Assembly (NCBI RefSeq): GCF_016595465.1 | Contig: NZ_JAENIK010000009.1 | Span: 310,001-374,000, forward strand | DNA from: Luteolibacter yonseiensis | GTDB lineage: Bacteria; Verrucomicrobiota; Verrucomicrobiia; Verrucomicrobiales; Akkermansiaceae | Length of the DNA: 64,000 nucleotides | Direction of reading: 5' to 3' | In this document: positions 25,335 to 32,863 of the stretch, in pieces | Layout of the letters: each line of letters starts with the position of its first letter | How positions within the stretch are numbered: position 1 is the stretch's first letter | Notes under the pieces: model-generated | What the model saw: the letters and a program-made list of their open reading frames with translations, nothing else | Database searches by the model: none | Told to the model about the DNA's origin: nothing | Position numbers and translations under genes: made by a program

Positions 25335-26261
25335 TCAGAGGCCATCGTGAAACTCAACGATCTCACCAATTTTAAAAGCGAACATTTTTGGCGGTGCTGA
25401 GTCCGCATAAGCCGTGACGAGGAATGAGTCGAGGGTTTCATGCTTATCATCCCAAGTTCCGCCGAAGCTCACCGGGATATTTCCTTTCCATCTGGCTCTT
25501 GGGAACAGTGGGGACCTCATGTTGTTTCCGGCTGATACTCGAAAATATTTCAAATTCGGTTCTGTAGGGTCGTCCTCCATGTAATTTGGGTCCGCGTAGC
25601 CTGTGGCCCGTCCACGATATTGCGTCGGTGCCATAATGTTCAGCCCGAAATGTCTGCACAGGGAGTCGCTTACATTTTCAACTTTCCATAAGAGGTTGCT
25701 TTTAGGTTCCTTCCGAGTTTCGTAACGCCAAAGATGCAATTCTAAGCTCACCAGGATCTCCGGATGACGAATTCGGCTTCGAATATCAAGGATATGCTGA
25801 GTGGATAACCCCTTCAATTTTGAGCCTACCCTCTGATAGAATATAAGGTCGCGGGCTTGGTGAGGAGCATCCCCGCTCGGGTCGATCCGAATGACCACGA
25901 CACCTCGACCAGGATCTTGAGGAAATGGAAGAAGCCGAACGCCGATCCGCGAAACAGGAGGACTCACCAGTGAGTGTATCACGTCTTCAAGCCACCCTTG
26001 CAGCCCTCCTTTTATGGAGAAATCAGCCCCCTCATCAAATTTGATCGGCTGGCCGGGGCTTGGATCATGGCAACCAATCACAAGGTAACCACCGCTGTAG
26101 TTGGCAAAGGCTGAGACGTAGCAAGAAAGGTTCTGCAGAACCTTCCCTTCATCCGTCAGCCACCTGGCTGCTTTGAAATCTAGCCATTCGGACTCAACGG
26201 GCGGCAGGTTTTCAACGTAACCAAGGTCCCACTCGTGAAGGGGTTTTAGTTGAGAAATCAT
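25335..26261 (-). CDS. AlbA_2 (Schlafen-like) domain protein
   Basis: A 308-residue protein with an N-terminal AlbA_2 domain: VESEWLDFKAA (about residues 22-32), FANYSGGYLVIGCHD (about 52-66), and later VVVIRIDPS and FYQRVGSKLKGLS. The C-terminal half is beta-rich and unassigned. Related proteins are ATP-binding or nucleic-acid-processing factors frequent in defence islands. Its gene starts 9 bp after the stop of the MmeI-like enzyme and is probably co-transcribed with it. Confidence 0.75.
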   Translation of the reverse strand: MISQLKPLHEWDLGYVENLPPVESEWLDFKAARWLTDEGKVLQNLSCYVSAFANYSGGYLVIGCHDPSPGQPIKFDEGADFSIKGGLQGWLEDVIHSLVSPPVSRIGVRLLPFPQDPGRGVVVIRIDPSGDAPHQARDLIFYQRVGSKLKGLSTQHILDIRSRIRHPEILVSLELHLWRYETRKEPKSNLLWKVENVSDSLCRHFGLNIMAPTQYRGRATGYADPNYMEDDPTEPNLKYFRVSAGNNMRSPLFPRARWKGNIPVSFGGTWDDKHETLDSFLVTAYADSAPPKMFAFKIGEIVEFHDGL

Positions 26262-26270
26262 CGGTCGTGG

Positions 26271-29084
26271 TCAGTTCGGGGACTCTTTCTGGGCTTTTTT
26301 CGGTCTCTTCGTTTTCGATGCCGCAAGGAGTTCGTCTTCGTTGGCGATAAGGCCCTCGTACAGCTTGAAGAGGTATTCAACGCGTTCACGATCACTCTGA
26401 AATCCGGTGGCGCGGTAGCATTTGTCTACGGCGCGATCTAACGTTTCGTGTGCCTTTGCGAGCAAAGGGGGCATGCTAACCGGATCATACAAATCTGCTA
26501 GATTGGAATCAGGAAACTGCGCCCTGGCTTCCAAAACTGCCTGCCCCGCTCTCTCCACAGCGGATTTTTGGGGCGCGGTAGGTGTCGGCCACGGAAAATT
26601 GTTGTAAACCAACTGCGTTGAATACCGGTATCTACTTTCGAGTCGCCCGCAGATTTGTTTCATCCATGCCATGTGAAGGCCCGACGCCAAAATCCCAAAG
26701 TGGTAAGGCGTAGCACCGGGAATTGCAGAGCAACTATTATGGATAACGTTCTCGGGGCCGAAGTAACCAAAGGGCACGTAGTGCCGGTTCTCTGAGGTGT
26801 GCTGAGGCACCACCATAAATTCGGTGGTTGGTTGCCTAATTTCTGCAAACAGTGAAGGTTGGTTGGCCATCCGCTGTGTGGGCAATTTTGGGCTGGACAG
26901 ACGAAATTCTTTTACTCGCTGGAGGCGATCCTTGATACCCCCAATTGTCCTAAGATCGGCGGGTGTGGCATTCAAGAGCCAGAGGCACCAGCGAGCTTTG
27001 TTATATAAATATTCTTCTGCGCAAAGAAGCGGTCGGATATATTTGTCGGCACCCGGATTTTGATTGAGGAAGTCACCACGATCTTCTTCTTCAATGATCA
27101 AGCCGCCCCCATCTGTGGGCTTGTTGCCATAAACGCAGCGAGGTACATCCTGAAGGGGCTTGTTCCTGGATCTTACTGCCAGATCTGCGCCCTCAATTAA
27201 ATAAGGACTGATATTGGAGGCATTTTGCACAGTCACTGCTCCGCCGGCATCAAAGATCTTTTTATCAGGGCGATCGTATGCTCCAAAGCCGATAATCACT
27301 ACGTGCACGTTCGCTCTGCCTCGGGCCTCGCTGAGCCATTTGAATGTCCGGTAACCAAAATGGATTTTAATTTTGAAGCGATTGAAAAGCTCGCTCCAGT
27401 AGATTCCGGGCTGTTCGCCTTGCGTAATTGAATTTGTCGATACGAAAGCCACGCTGATTTTCGTCCCTTGGATGTATTGGGCAGCAAGACGGTACCAGGC
27501 TGTTACGAAATCTAATACTCCAGACCCTTTTAATCCTCCCCAAGCTCTTTCAACGTCTTGTCCTTGCTCTGGCGTCATCAGGTGCTTGCCCACAAACGGT
27601 GGATTGCCCAGAATGAAGGAGCACTTGTCCTTTGCAACTACGGACTCCCAAGGAATTTGCAGCGCATTTCCGGCCACGATGTTAGCAGCGTCGGTCAGAG
27701 GGAGCCGGAGGAAGTAGCGTCCCAGCTCCTTCGACAAGTGCATATTCGCCTGATGGTCCATCAGCCACATGGCCACGCGAGCAATTTCAGCGGGAAAGTG
27801 GCCAATCTCAATTCCGTGGAATTGAGAGACGCGGACCCGGGTGAGCAACTCGATGTCGGTTATTGTCTGGTTTGCCTGGCCGGTAAGTTGGAGTTCGTGT
27901 TTGATGACCTCGGTTTCGAGAGCGCGAAGCTCGCGGTAAGCGATGATGAGGAAGTTTCCGCATCCGCAGGCGGGGTCGAGAAAGTTCAACGTAGCGATTT
28001 TGTCGTGGAAGGCGCGGACACGACGCAGCCGTTCCTTTTTGTCCTTCAGCGGTAGAATGACTGCTAGCTCCGCCCGCAGGTTGTCCATGAACAGCGGGTT
28101 GATCACCTTCAATATGTCGGGTTCGCCGGTGTAGTGGGCCCCGACTTGACGACGTTCCTTAGGCTCCATTACCCCTTGGAACATCGAGCCGAAAATGGCT
28201 GGACTGATTCGAGACCAGTTCAAGTCGGTCGTTGCGAGCAGTGTTTCCCGCATCTTGCTGTCGGTCCCAGCGAAGGGAAGGTGGTCGGCAAAGAGTCTTC
28301 CGTTTACGTAAGGAAAGGCGTGAAAATGCTCACCCAAGGTTTTCTGACGTTTGTCTTCGTGGGTGTTCAGGACCGAAAATAGCTGAGCCAATTGTGCCCC
28401 AAGGTCGCTGCCATCGTCGCGAGTTTCATTGAGGAGGAAGCTAGCGAATTGGTTGGCTTCGAAAATCTGAGTGTCCTCGGCAAATAGGCAGAAAAGTATG
28501 CGGGTGAGGAACTGATCGAGTTGTTCCGAAGGATATCCACCCTCTAGCAGCGCGTCGTGGAGTTCAGCCATTTTCTCGGCCGCCTCGATGTTCACCGGGT
28601 CTTGAGGTTTGATTTCGACCTGGCGCATGCCGGCGAGAAATCCAAATGCTTCAACATTTTTCGGAAGGTCTTCGAGCTTGATCTCCCACTGCTTTCCTTC
28701 GTCGAGGTCGTGAAGTGCGATGCGGGCGAAATCTGAAAGGATCAGGTAGCGCGGGACTTCAACGCGCCTCCCGGAATTGATCAGCTCCTGTATGTATCCC
28801 ATGGCCTGGCTTTCCGCCTTGCCGAGATCTTTGCCGGCCGATTTGTGCTCCGCCATCAGCACGCCCTTCCAAAGTAGGTCGATAAAGTGTTTGCCCTGTC
28901 CCTCGAGCTTCTTCACCGGGTCCTCAAATGAGGCGACTTCCCGGCGCGTGCGACCGAAAACCTGAAAAAAACCGTCCCAAAAGGATTTTGCCTCGGCGTG
29001 TTCTCGGGTTTCCCCCTGCCACTCGTTCGCGAATTTCTGGGCGCGGTTTCGGATTTCGGCGAGTGAGAGTGTGAGCATTGCCAT
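26271..29084 (-). CDS. MmeI-like single-chain restriction-modification enzyme
   Basis: A 937-residue protein in MmeI (type IIL) order. An N-terminal PD-(D/E)xK nuclease has Asp in HFIDLLWKG and the EHK of LMAEHKSAGKDL (about residues 66-80). A helical spacer follows, then an adenine methyltransferase with motif I FLDPACGCGNFLI (about 370) and motif IV NPPF (about 487), and a C-terminal target-recognition region (about 620-870). Such enzymes cut at a fixed distance from an asymmetric site and protect DNA by methylating one strand. The recognition site cannot be predicted here. Length matches the family (about 920). Confidence 0.88.
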   Translation of the reverse strand: MAMLTLSLAEIRNRAQKFANEWQGETREHAEAKSFWDGFFQVFGRTRREVASFEDPVKKLEGQGKHFIDLLWKGVLMAEHKSAGKDLGKAESQAMGYIQELINSGRRVEVPRYLILSDFARIALHDLDEGKQWEIKLEDLPKNVEAFGFLAGMRQVEIKPQDPVNIEAAEKMAELHDALLEGGYPSEQLDQFLTRILFCLFAEDTQIFEANQFASFLLNETRDDGSDLGAQLAQLFSVLNTHEDKRQKTLGEHFHAFPYVNGRLFADHLPFAGTDSKMRETLLATTDLNWSRISPAIFGSMFQGVMEPKERRQVGAHYTGEPDILKVINPLFMDNLRAELAVILPLKDKKERLRRVRAFHDKIATLNFLDPACGCGNFLIIAYRELRALETEVIKHELQLTGQANQTITDIELLTRVRVSQFHGIEIGHFPAEIARVAMWLMDHQANMHLSKELGRYFLRLPLTDAANIVAGNALQIPWESVVAKDKCSFILGNPPFVGKHLMTPEQGQDVERAWGGLKGSGVLDFVTAWYRLAAQYIQGTKISVAFVSTNSITQGEQPGIYWSELFNRFKIKIHFGYRTFKWLSEARGRANVHVVIIGFGAYDRPDKKIFDAGGAVTVQNASNISPYLIEGADLAVRSRNKPLQDVPRCVYGNKPTDGGGLIIEEEDRGDFLNQNPGADKYIRPLLCAEEYLYNKARWCLWLLNATPADLRTIGGIKDRLQRVKEFRLSSPKLPTQRMANQPSLFAEIRQPTTEFMVVPQHTSENRHYVPFGYFGPENVIHNSCSAIPGATPYHFGILASGLHMAWMKQICGRLESRYRYSTQLVYNNFPWPTPTAPQKSAVERAGQAVLEARAQFPDSNLADLYDPVSMPPLLAKAHETLDRAVDKCYRATGFQSDRERVEYLFKLYEGLIANEDELLAASKTKRPKKAQKESPN

Positions 29085-29243
29085 GGGTTATGAAGGAGTA
29101 AGGGGATTTCTGCAAGAGACAGGTTATCGAAGTCATTTTCCCATTAGGGAAGGATCACTGAGATACGATCACTGGAAGGTGGGCACATTCCTTGGGCCAA
29201 AGAACTGCCGGACGGTGCCTGCTTTTCGTCTGGTTATTCAGGC

Positions 29244-29873
29244 TTACTTGCTGCCGGGAAGCGGTAACCATTGGGGACGTTCCACTACCAGCTCGACAGT
29301 CACCCACCGGCGCTCGCCGGTGGGGTTTGTTTCCATCATCTGGTACGTGCCTGCCGGAAGCATTTGCAGGTGAACCTTGGTGGGCACTCTCCACGAATTT
29401 GATTTCCGGTCGGCGATCGCCTCCTGATGAACGATGTCGGCTATCCTGTCGCTTTGACGGACGATCTTCGCGGTGATACTGGCGGTCTGGTCTTGCTGTG
29501 CCCGGTCAGCGAGTGAATTTTGATACCCCGCCGCACCGAAAACAGTCGCGACAATGATCGCTGTCGTCGCGGCCCACTGCCACCGGGGGGAAGACTCGCG
29601 CTTGCCCCTGATCCCTTGTTTCCCAAATTGTGCAGGTGACACTTTGTCCCTGTTGAGAAAGGAATGGATCTCCGATGTTTGGCGGTATACCCGCAGTTCG
29701 CCCAGCAGCCGCGGCAATCCTAACTGGTGGGAGTGGAGGCTTGATGCATCCAGCTGGGCTCCCACAACCTCCTTATATTCCTCGGGTGTAGCCGCAAGGA
29801 CACGGGTGCTTATCTCGCGAGGGGATAACCCTCTGAGTTCGGCGACGGAAGGAATGGGAGCCAGCTTTTGCAT
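29244..29873 (-). CDS. Single-pass membrane protein next to the ParA-like gene
   Basis: A 209-residue protein: a cytoplasmic N-terminal part (about 1-98), one hydrophobic segment (WAATTAIIVATVFGAAGY, about 100-117) and a C-terminal part with alternating strands (VHLQMLPAGTYQMME, RRWVTVELVVE). It lies 4 bp downstream of the StbB/ParA-like gene in the same leftward unit. The order small DNA-binding protein, ATPase, third protein resembles plasmid stability modules such as StbABC. No sequence match is claimed. Confidence 0.6.
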   Translation of the reverse strand: MQKLAPIPSVAELRGLSPREISTRVLAATPEEYKEVVGAQLDASSLHSHQLGLPRLLGELRVYRQTSEIHSFLNRDKVSPAQFGKQGIRGKRESSPRWQWAATTAIIVATVFGAAGYQNSLADRAQQDQTASITAKIVRQSDRIADIVHQEAIADRKSNSWRVPTKVHLQMLPAGTYQMMETNPTGERRWVTVELVVERPQWLPLPGSK

Positions 29874-29877
29874 CGGA

Positions 29878-30705
29878 TCAGACGGTTTGATCGGTTTTCT
29901 TGGATTTGGCTTTCTCCGAAGGGTCGTCAGGTGGCAGGACCTGCTGGTATGGGGGCGCGAGCAGTTCAGGGGCTACTTTTCGGACAGCTTCCTCCACCTT
30001 CGGGTATGAGTCATTCCAGTAGTCTCCAATCACGTGTAAGCCGGACAAAGCAGGGCCGCCAGCGGCCGCATATTCCGAAATCTCAGCGAACGGGACCGGC
30101 AATTGCTGGCCGATTTCGCGGGCCTCGTCTTCTTCCAGCATCTCCATCTGGAATACGTGATTCGGCTTCAGGTCGGAAAGTGCTTTGTAGAGGTCAATCG
30201 GCTCGGTCTGTTCAGTGGGCTCCGCCCCGAAGTTAACCTGGATCCAACGGTCTGGTTTAATATCCTCGTAGGCTTCGATGGCGCCCCCAAGGACGAGGTT
30301 GTTTTTACGGACCGGAGCAATCCCGATGACGGTGCAATAACGAAGGGCACCCGAACGAAGCAGATTATAAATCCCCTTCGTTTTCCCACCCTTGGCGGGC
30401 AGATCAATGATGATTGGGCGACCTTCATCAATCGCTTTCTGGACAATGAGGGGTAAAACCGCACGAGCCTCCTCGATGGAGTTGATATCCCACGAGAAGA
30501 CCTCCGGGTTTTCCAGATACTTGCCCTTCTCTGTTGGGTGCGGAATCAGGATTTGGTTCAGAAGCCCGGGATTCACATCCAGGGCGATGACCAGCGGTTT
30601 AACCCCGAGCAGGCTGCAGATGTAGTAAAAGAATGCGAGGATGGCGGATTTATACGCTCCTCCCTTCGTGTTCATCGCAATAAATACGATTGGTTTCAGT
30701 TTCAT
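29878..30705 (-). CDS. ParA/StbB-like P-loop ATPase
   Basis: 275 residues from the ATG at 30705 (MKLKPIVFIAMNTKGG). The P-loop TKGGAYKS has the deviant Walker A lysine of the ParA/MinD superfamily, but with Tyr where Gly is usual. A Walker B-like segment is RPIIIDLPAKGG. The C-terminal end is acidic-basic and flexible (SEKAKSKKTD). Likely role: segregation or positioning of the element's extrachromosomal form, or coupling of the relaxosome, as for StbB or MobD. It overlaps the upstream 74-residue gene by 4 bp. The frame upstream of 30705 is the neighbour's shadow. Confidence 0.72.
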   Translation of the reverse strand: MKLKPIVFIAMNTKGGAYKSAILAFFYYICSLLGVKPLVIALDVNPGLLNQILIPHPTEKGKYLENPEVFSWDINSIEEARAVLPLIVQKAIDEGRPIIIDLPAKGGKTKGIYNLLRSGALRYCTVIGIAPVRKNNLVLGGAIEAYEDIKPDRWIQVNFGAEPTEQTEPIDLYKALSDLKPNHVFQMEMLEEDEAREIGQQLPVPFAEISEYAAAGGPALSGLHVIGDYWNDSYPKVEEAVRKVAPELLAPPYQQVLPPDDPSEKAKSKKTDQTV

Positions 30706-30926
30706 AGTATTTGGCGTTTGTTGTTGAATCCCTCGCGCAGGCAATAATTCCTCACACCTTGGCCTGTGACTCTGATCCCGAGATCCTGGGACAGCCGTCG
30801 GGCCATGGCATAATAGGGAATTCGTGCCTCCGCCCAATCCCGCAACCGGGCGTCGAATGCCCTCAGACCGCCCCATTCGAGGCGGGTCGGGTTGGCTTGA
30901 TTGGTTTGTTCGGGTTGTTTCGACAT
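30702..30926 (-). CDS. Small probable DNA-binding partner of the ParA-like ATPase
   Basis: 74 residues from the ATG at 30926 (MSKQPEQTNQ). The basic C-terminal part, YYAMARRLSQDLGI followed by VTGQGVRNYCLREGF, has helix-turn-helix spacing. It overlaps the ATPase gene by 4 bp, as is typical for partition operons, and is divergently placed from a ribbon-helix-helix-like gene. Its operator might be in the 90-bp divergent gap (30927-31017) or the GATTT array further on. Confidence 0.55.
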   Translation of the reverse strand: MSKQPEQTNQANPTRLEWGGLRAFDARLRDWAEARIPYYAMARRLSQDLGIRVTGQGVRNYCLREGFNNKRQIL

Positions 30927-31017
30927 AGCTACTTTCGCTGCTTTTTGGTTACGTAACACAGGACATGGCGTCAAGCAAGATTGACTTGGCTTCTTCAATT
31001 AATGAAAGAATTGCCGC

Positions 31018-31398
31018 ATGAAAGAGCCACAGCCTCACGATAAGCCGGCGAATTCCCGCAATGAACGTCCCGAAACGTCAATGAGGGTGACCCTATCTCT
31101 CGGGAAAGACGCCTATGACCGTCTGGATCGCCTGTCCCGTGCACTTTCAACCTACGTCCCAGGTGGGGTGTCGCGTTCCGCGGTGCTTCGTGGCCTTTTG
31201 GAATTCGCCGAAGAGGCCGCACTTTCCGTTGCTGAGACCAGATTGCTGATGCTTAACGCCTCTATCAACAATCCTGTCGGAATTCCAAGCCCGGACTTTA
31301 AGCCTTCCGCTGACAATCGCCAGCCGCTGGTGGAGGAAGTGAAATTATGGTTCGACCTGAAGGAAAAGATTTTTGCTCAAACCAAATCGGCAAATTAA
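31018..31398 (+). CDS. Ribbon-helix-helix-like DNA-binding protein
   Basis: A 126-residue protein. The segment SMRVTLSLGKDAYDRLDRLS, then VSRSAVLRGLLEFAEEA has the strand-helix-helix pattern of the MetJ/Arc family. The C-terminal half is unassigned. Such proteins act as plasmid partition factors, relaxosome accessory proteins (MobC-like) or autoregulators. It converges on the 279-residue gene, overlapping its stop by 4 bp. Confidence 0.6.
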   Translation: MKEPQPHDKPANSRNERPETSMRVTLSLGKDAYDRLDRLSRALSTYVPGGVSRSAVLRGLLEFAEEAALSVAETRLLMLNASINNPVGIPSPDFKPSADNRQPLVEEVKLWFDLKEKIFAQTKSAN

Positions 31399-32234
31399 TG
31401 CTTCACACGGAATCGATCCAAATTCACCGGGGCCTTGGTCGTGAAATCCGTTTTGATAGAGCCGTCCTCGTTTCGAGGGATGCTGGCCAGAACCTCATCC
31501 GGCGTGCGTTCAGATGTTCCTTGGCGTCGAGGGGCCACGTCAGTTGACGAATCGGATGCAGATTCGCCAGACTTCTTAGCGGTCGGAGCCTTTGACTCAA
31601 CGGGATCCTGCCCGGTAGATGCAGGTCTTGGGTATTCGGCGCGGGCATTCCCACCTCGATCATCCGTTGAAAGCATTGCGCTTACGCTGGGGGAAGCGAA
31701 GGCAGACCGGCCGCCCGTAGCCTCCGACCCAGGGGCAAGTTCTTTTTCGGGTTGGAATCTTAACCCGCTATAAGAAACCGGACGAGGCCGCCAGCCATTC
31801 AGAATCATCTCGTCGGTTGGGTCTCCGTTTTCATCGCGCCACCGTTGCATGGCGAGTTCGTAGTCGGGGCCTTTCGCGCTGCCCCTGCCCAGAGGTGGAA
31901 GATGCAACCACTTCCGGGTTTTGGACAGCAGCGCCTGGGTTTTTTTCAATTTGGGGTCCGCGAGCGGGCCTTTTCCTTGGTCGGGTTTGAACCGGGAACC
32001 GGAGGTGGCACCACCTTCCGCCAGTAGAGCATCGAAGATTTTTAGTTCGTCGAGGTAGTCCCGAAGTTCAACGGTTTTCCGGAACCGCAGAATCGTGTAA
32101 ACACAGAGAGGCCGAATTTTCTCTTCCCAGAGAGTCTCACGAGGATCCTGCCGGGTGGCATCTCGATTCACGAATCCCTGAAATGCGGCCCGGGTGTCGA
32201 ATGTCGTAGGGTCTGGAATAGCTGGGGATTTCAT
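31395..32234 (-). CDS. Hypothetical protein beside the GATTT array
   Basis: A 279-residue protein with an N-terminal helical part (TRAAFQGFVNRDATRQD, then IRPLCVYTILRFRKTVELRDYL in part), a Trp-containing middle (KTRKWLHLPPLG) and a long Ser/Pro/Glu-rich tail. No known domain is recognised. Its start codon lies at the edge of the phased GATTT array (32227 onward), so its promoter is inside the array. That makes it a candidate for autoregulated binding, as is common for centromere-binding partition proteins (inference). Confidence 0.6.
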   Translation of the reverse strand: MKSPAIPDPTTFDTRAAFQGFVNRDATRQDPRETLWEEKIRPLCVYTILRFRKTVELRDYLDELKIFDALLAEGGATSGSRFKPDQGKGPLADPKLKKTQALLSKTRKWLHLPPLGRGSAKGPDYELAMQRWRDENGDPTDEMILNGWRPRPVSYSGLRFQPEKELAPGSEATGGRSAFASPSVSAMLSTDDRGGNARAEYPRPASTGQDPVESKAPTAKKSGESASDSSTDVAPRRQGTSERTPDEVLASIPRNEDGSIKTDFTTKAPVNLDRFRVKH

Positions 32235-32461
32235 GGGATTAGGCCAAGATTTGGAAGGGTTGGCAGGGATTTGCCTGCGATTAGATCGGGAGCACGCCGG
32301 ATTTGAGGTGATTTGATCAAGAATTAACTAGATTTCTTCGCGATTTAAATACGATTTATCATGGATTTACCACGATTTCAAGCGATGTTATCTTGATGCC
32401 AAGGTATTACTTCGAGATTTACTGAGATTTTCAGGATTCTTCGGGGATTATCCTAGGATTT
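32227..32461. repeat. Helically phased GATTT array (candidate centromere or curved DNA)
   Basis: GATT(T/A/C)-type motifs begin at 32227, 32237, 32248, 32268, 32279, 32300, 32310, 32331, 32342, 32353, 32364, 32374, 32416, 32426, 32435, 32446 and 32457, with weaker matches (GAATT, GATG) at 32321, 32384 and 32395. The step is 10 or 11 bp, or 20-21 where one is missing, over about 22 turns (mean about 10.45 bp). Short T-tracts in phase with the helix predict strong intrinsic curvature or a filament-type binding site. Confidence 0.85.
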
Positions 32462-32599
32462 TATCGATCGGCGCATGCCGCCCTCATCAGCCGGGTCGCC
32501 CCCGAGAGGCTGGTTTGGGATAATCGGCAGAAACGGTAGTGATGGCGGTAAAAAATCCGGCACCGTCCGTTATTTTTCATTGATTATTCAATGGGTTAT

Positions 32600-32810
32600 G
32601 GTATCGTCCGGGTGTCCGGACGATACCCGGGTTGGTGTCCACAAAGGACGCCACGGGGGAGCCTTCCGTCAGGAAGGGAGGGCGTCAGCCCCGGGTTCAA
32701 GGGGTGCGCCCCTGCCCTCGGAGAGCAAAAAGGGGCTCGGTGACGCGGTAGCGAAACGAACTATTCAGGAAAAACGCAGTTTTGACTAGGAATAGCGAGC
32801 CCCTTTCTTG
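32600..32810. other. Candidate oriT: hairpin-rich region ahead of the relaxase gene
   Basis: The region has a perfect 11-bp inverted repeat, GTATCGTCCGG and CCGGACGATAC with loop GTGT (32601-32626); then CCTTCC-GTCA-GGAAGG (about 32662-32677); then AGGGG-TGCG-CCCCT (32700-32713); then AAAAGGGGCTCG (32728-32739) paired with CGAGCCCCTTTC (32796-32807) across 56 bp. No gene is seen. Position directly upstream of the candidate relaxase and the density of inverted repeats suggest an origin of transfer; the nick site is not identified. Confidence 0.5.
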
Positions 32811-32863
32811 TCATTCATTACTCTATACTGGCCAATTCTGTTGGCTTGGTTTATAAGGCTCGC

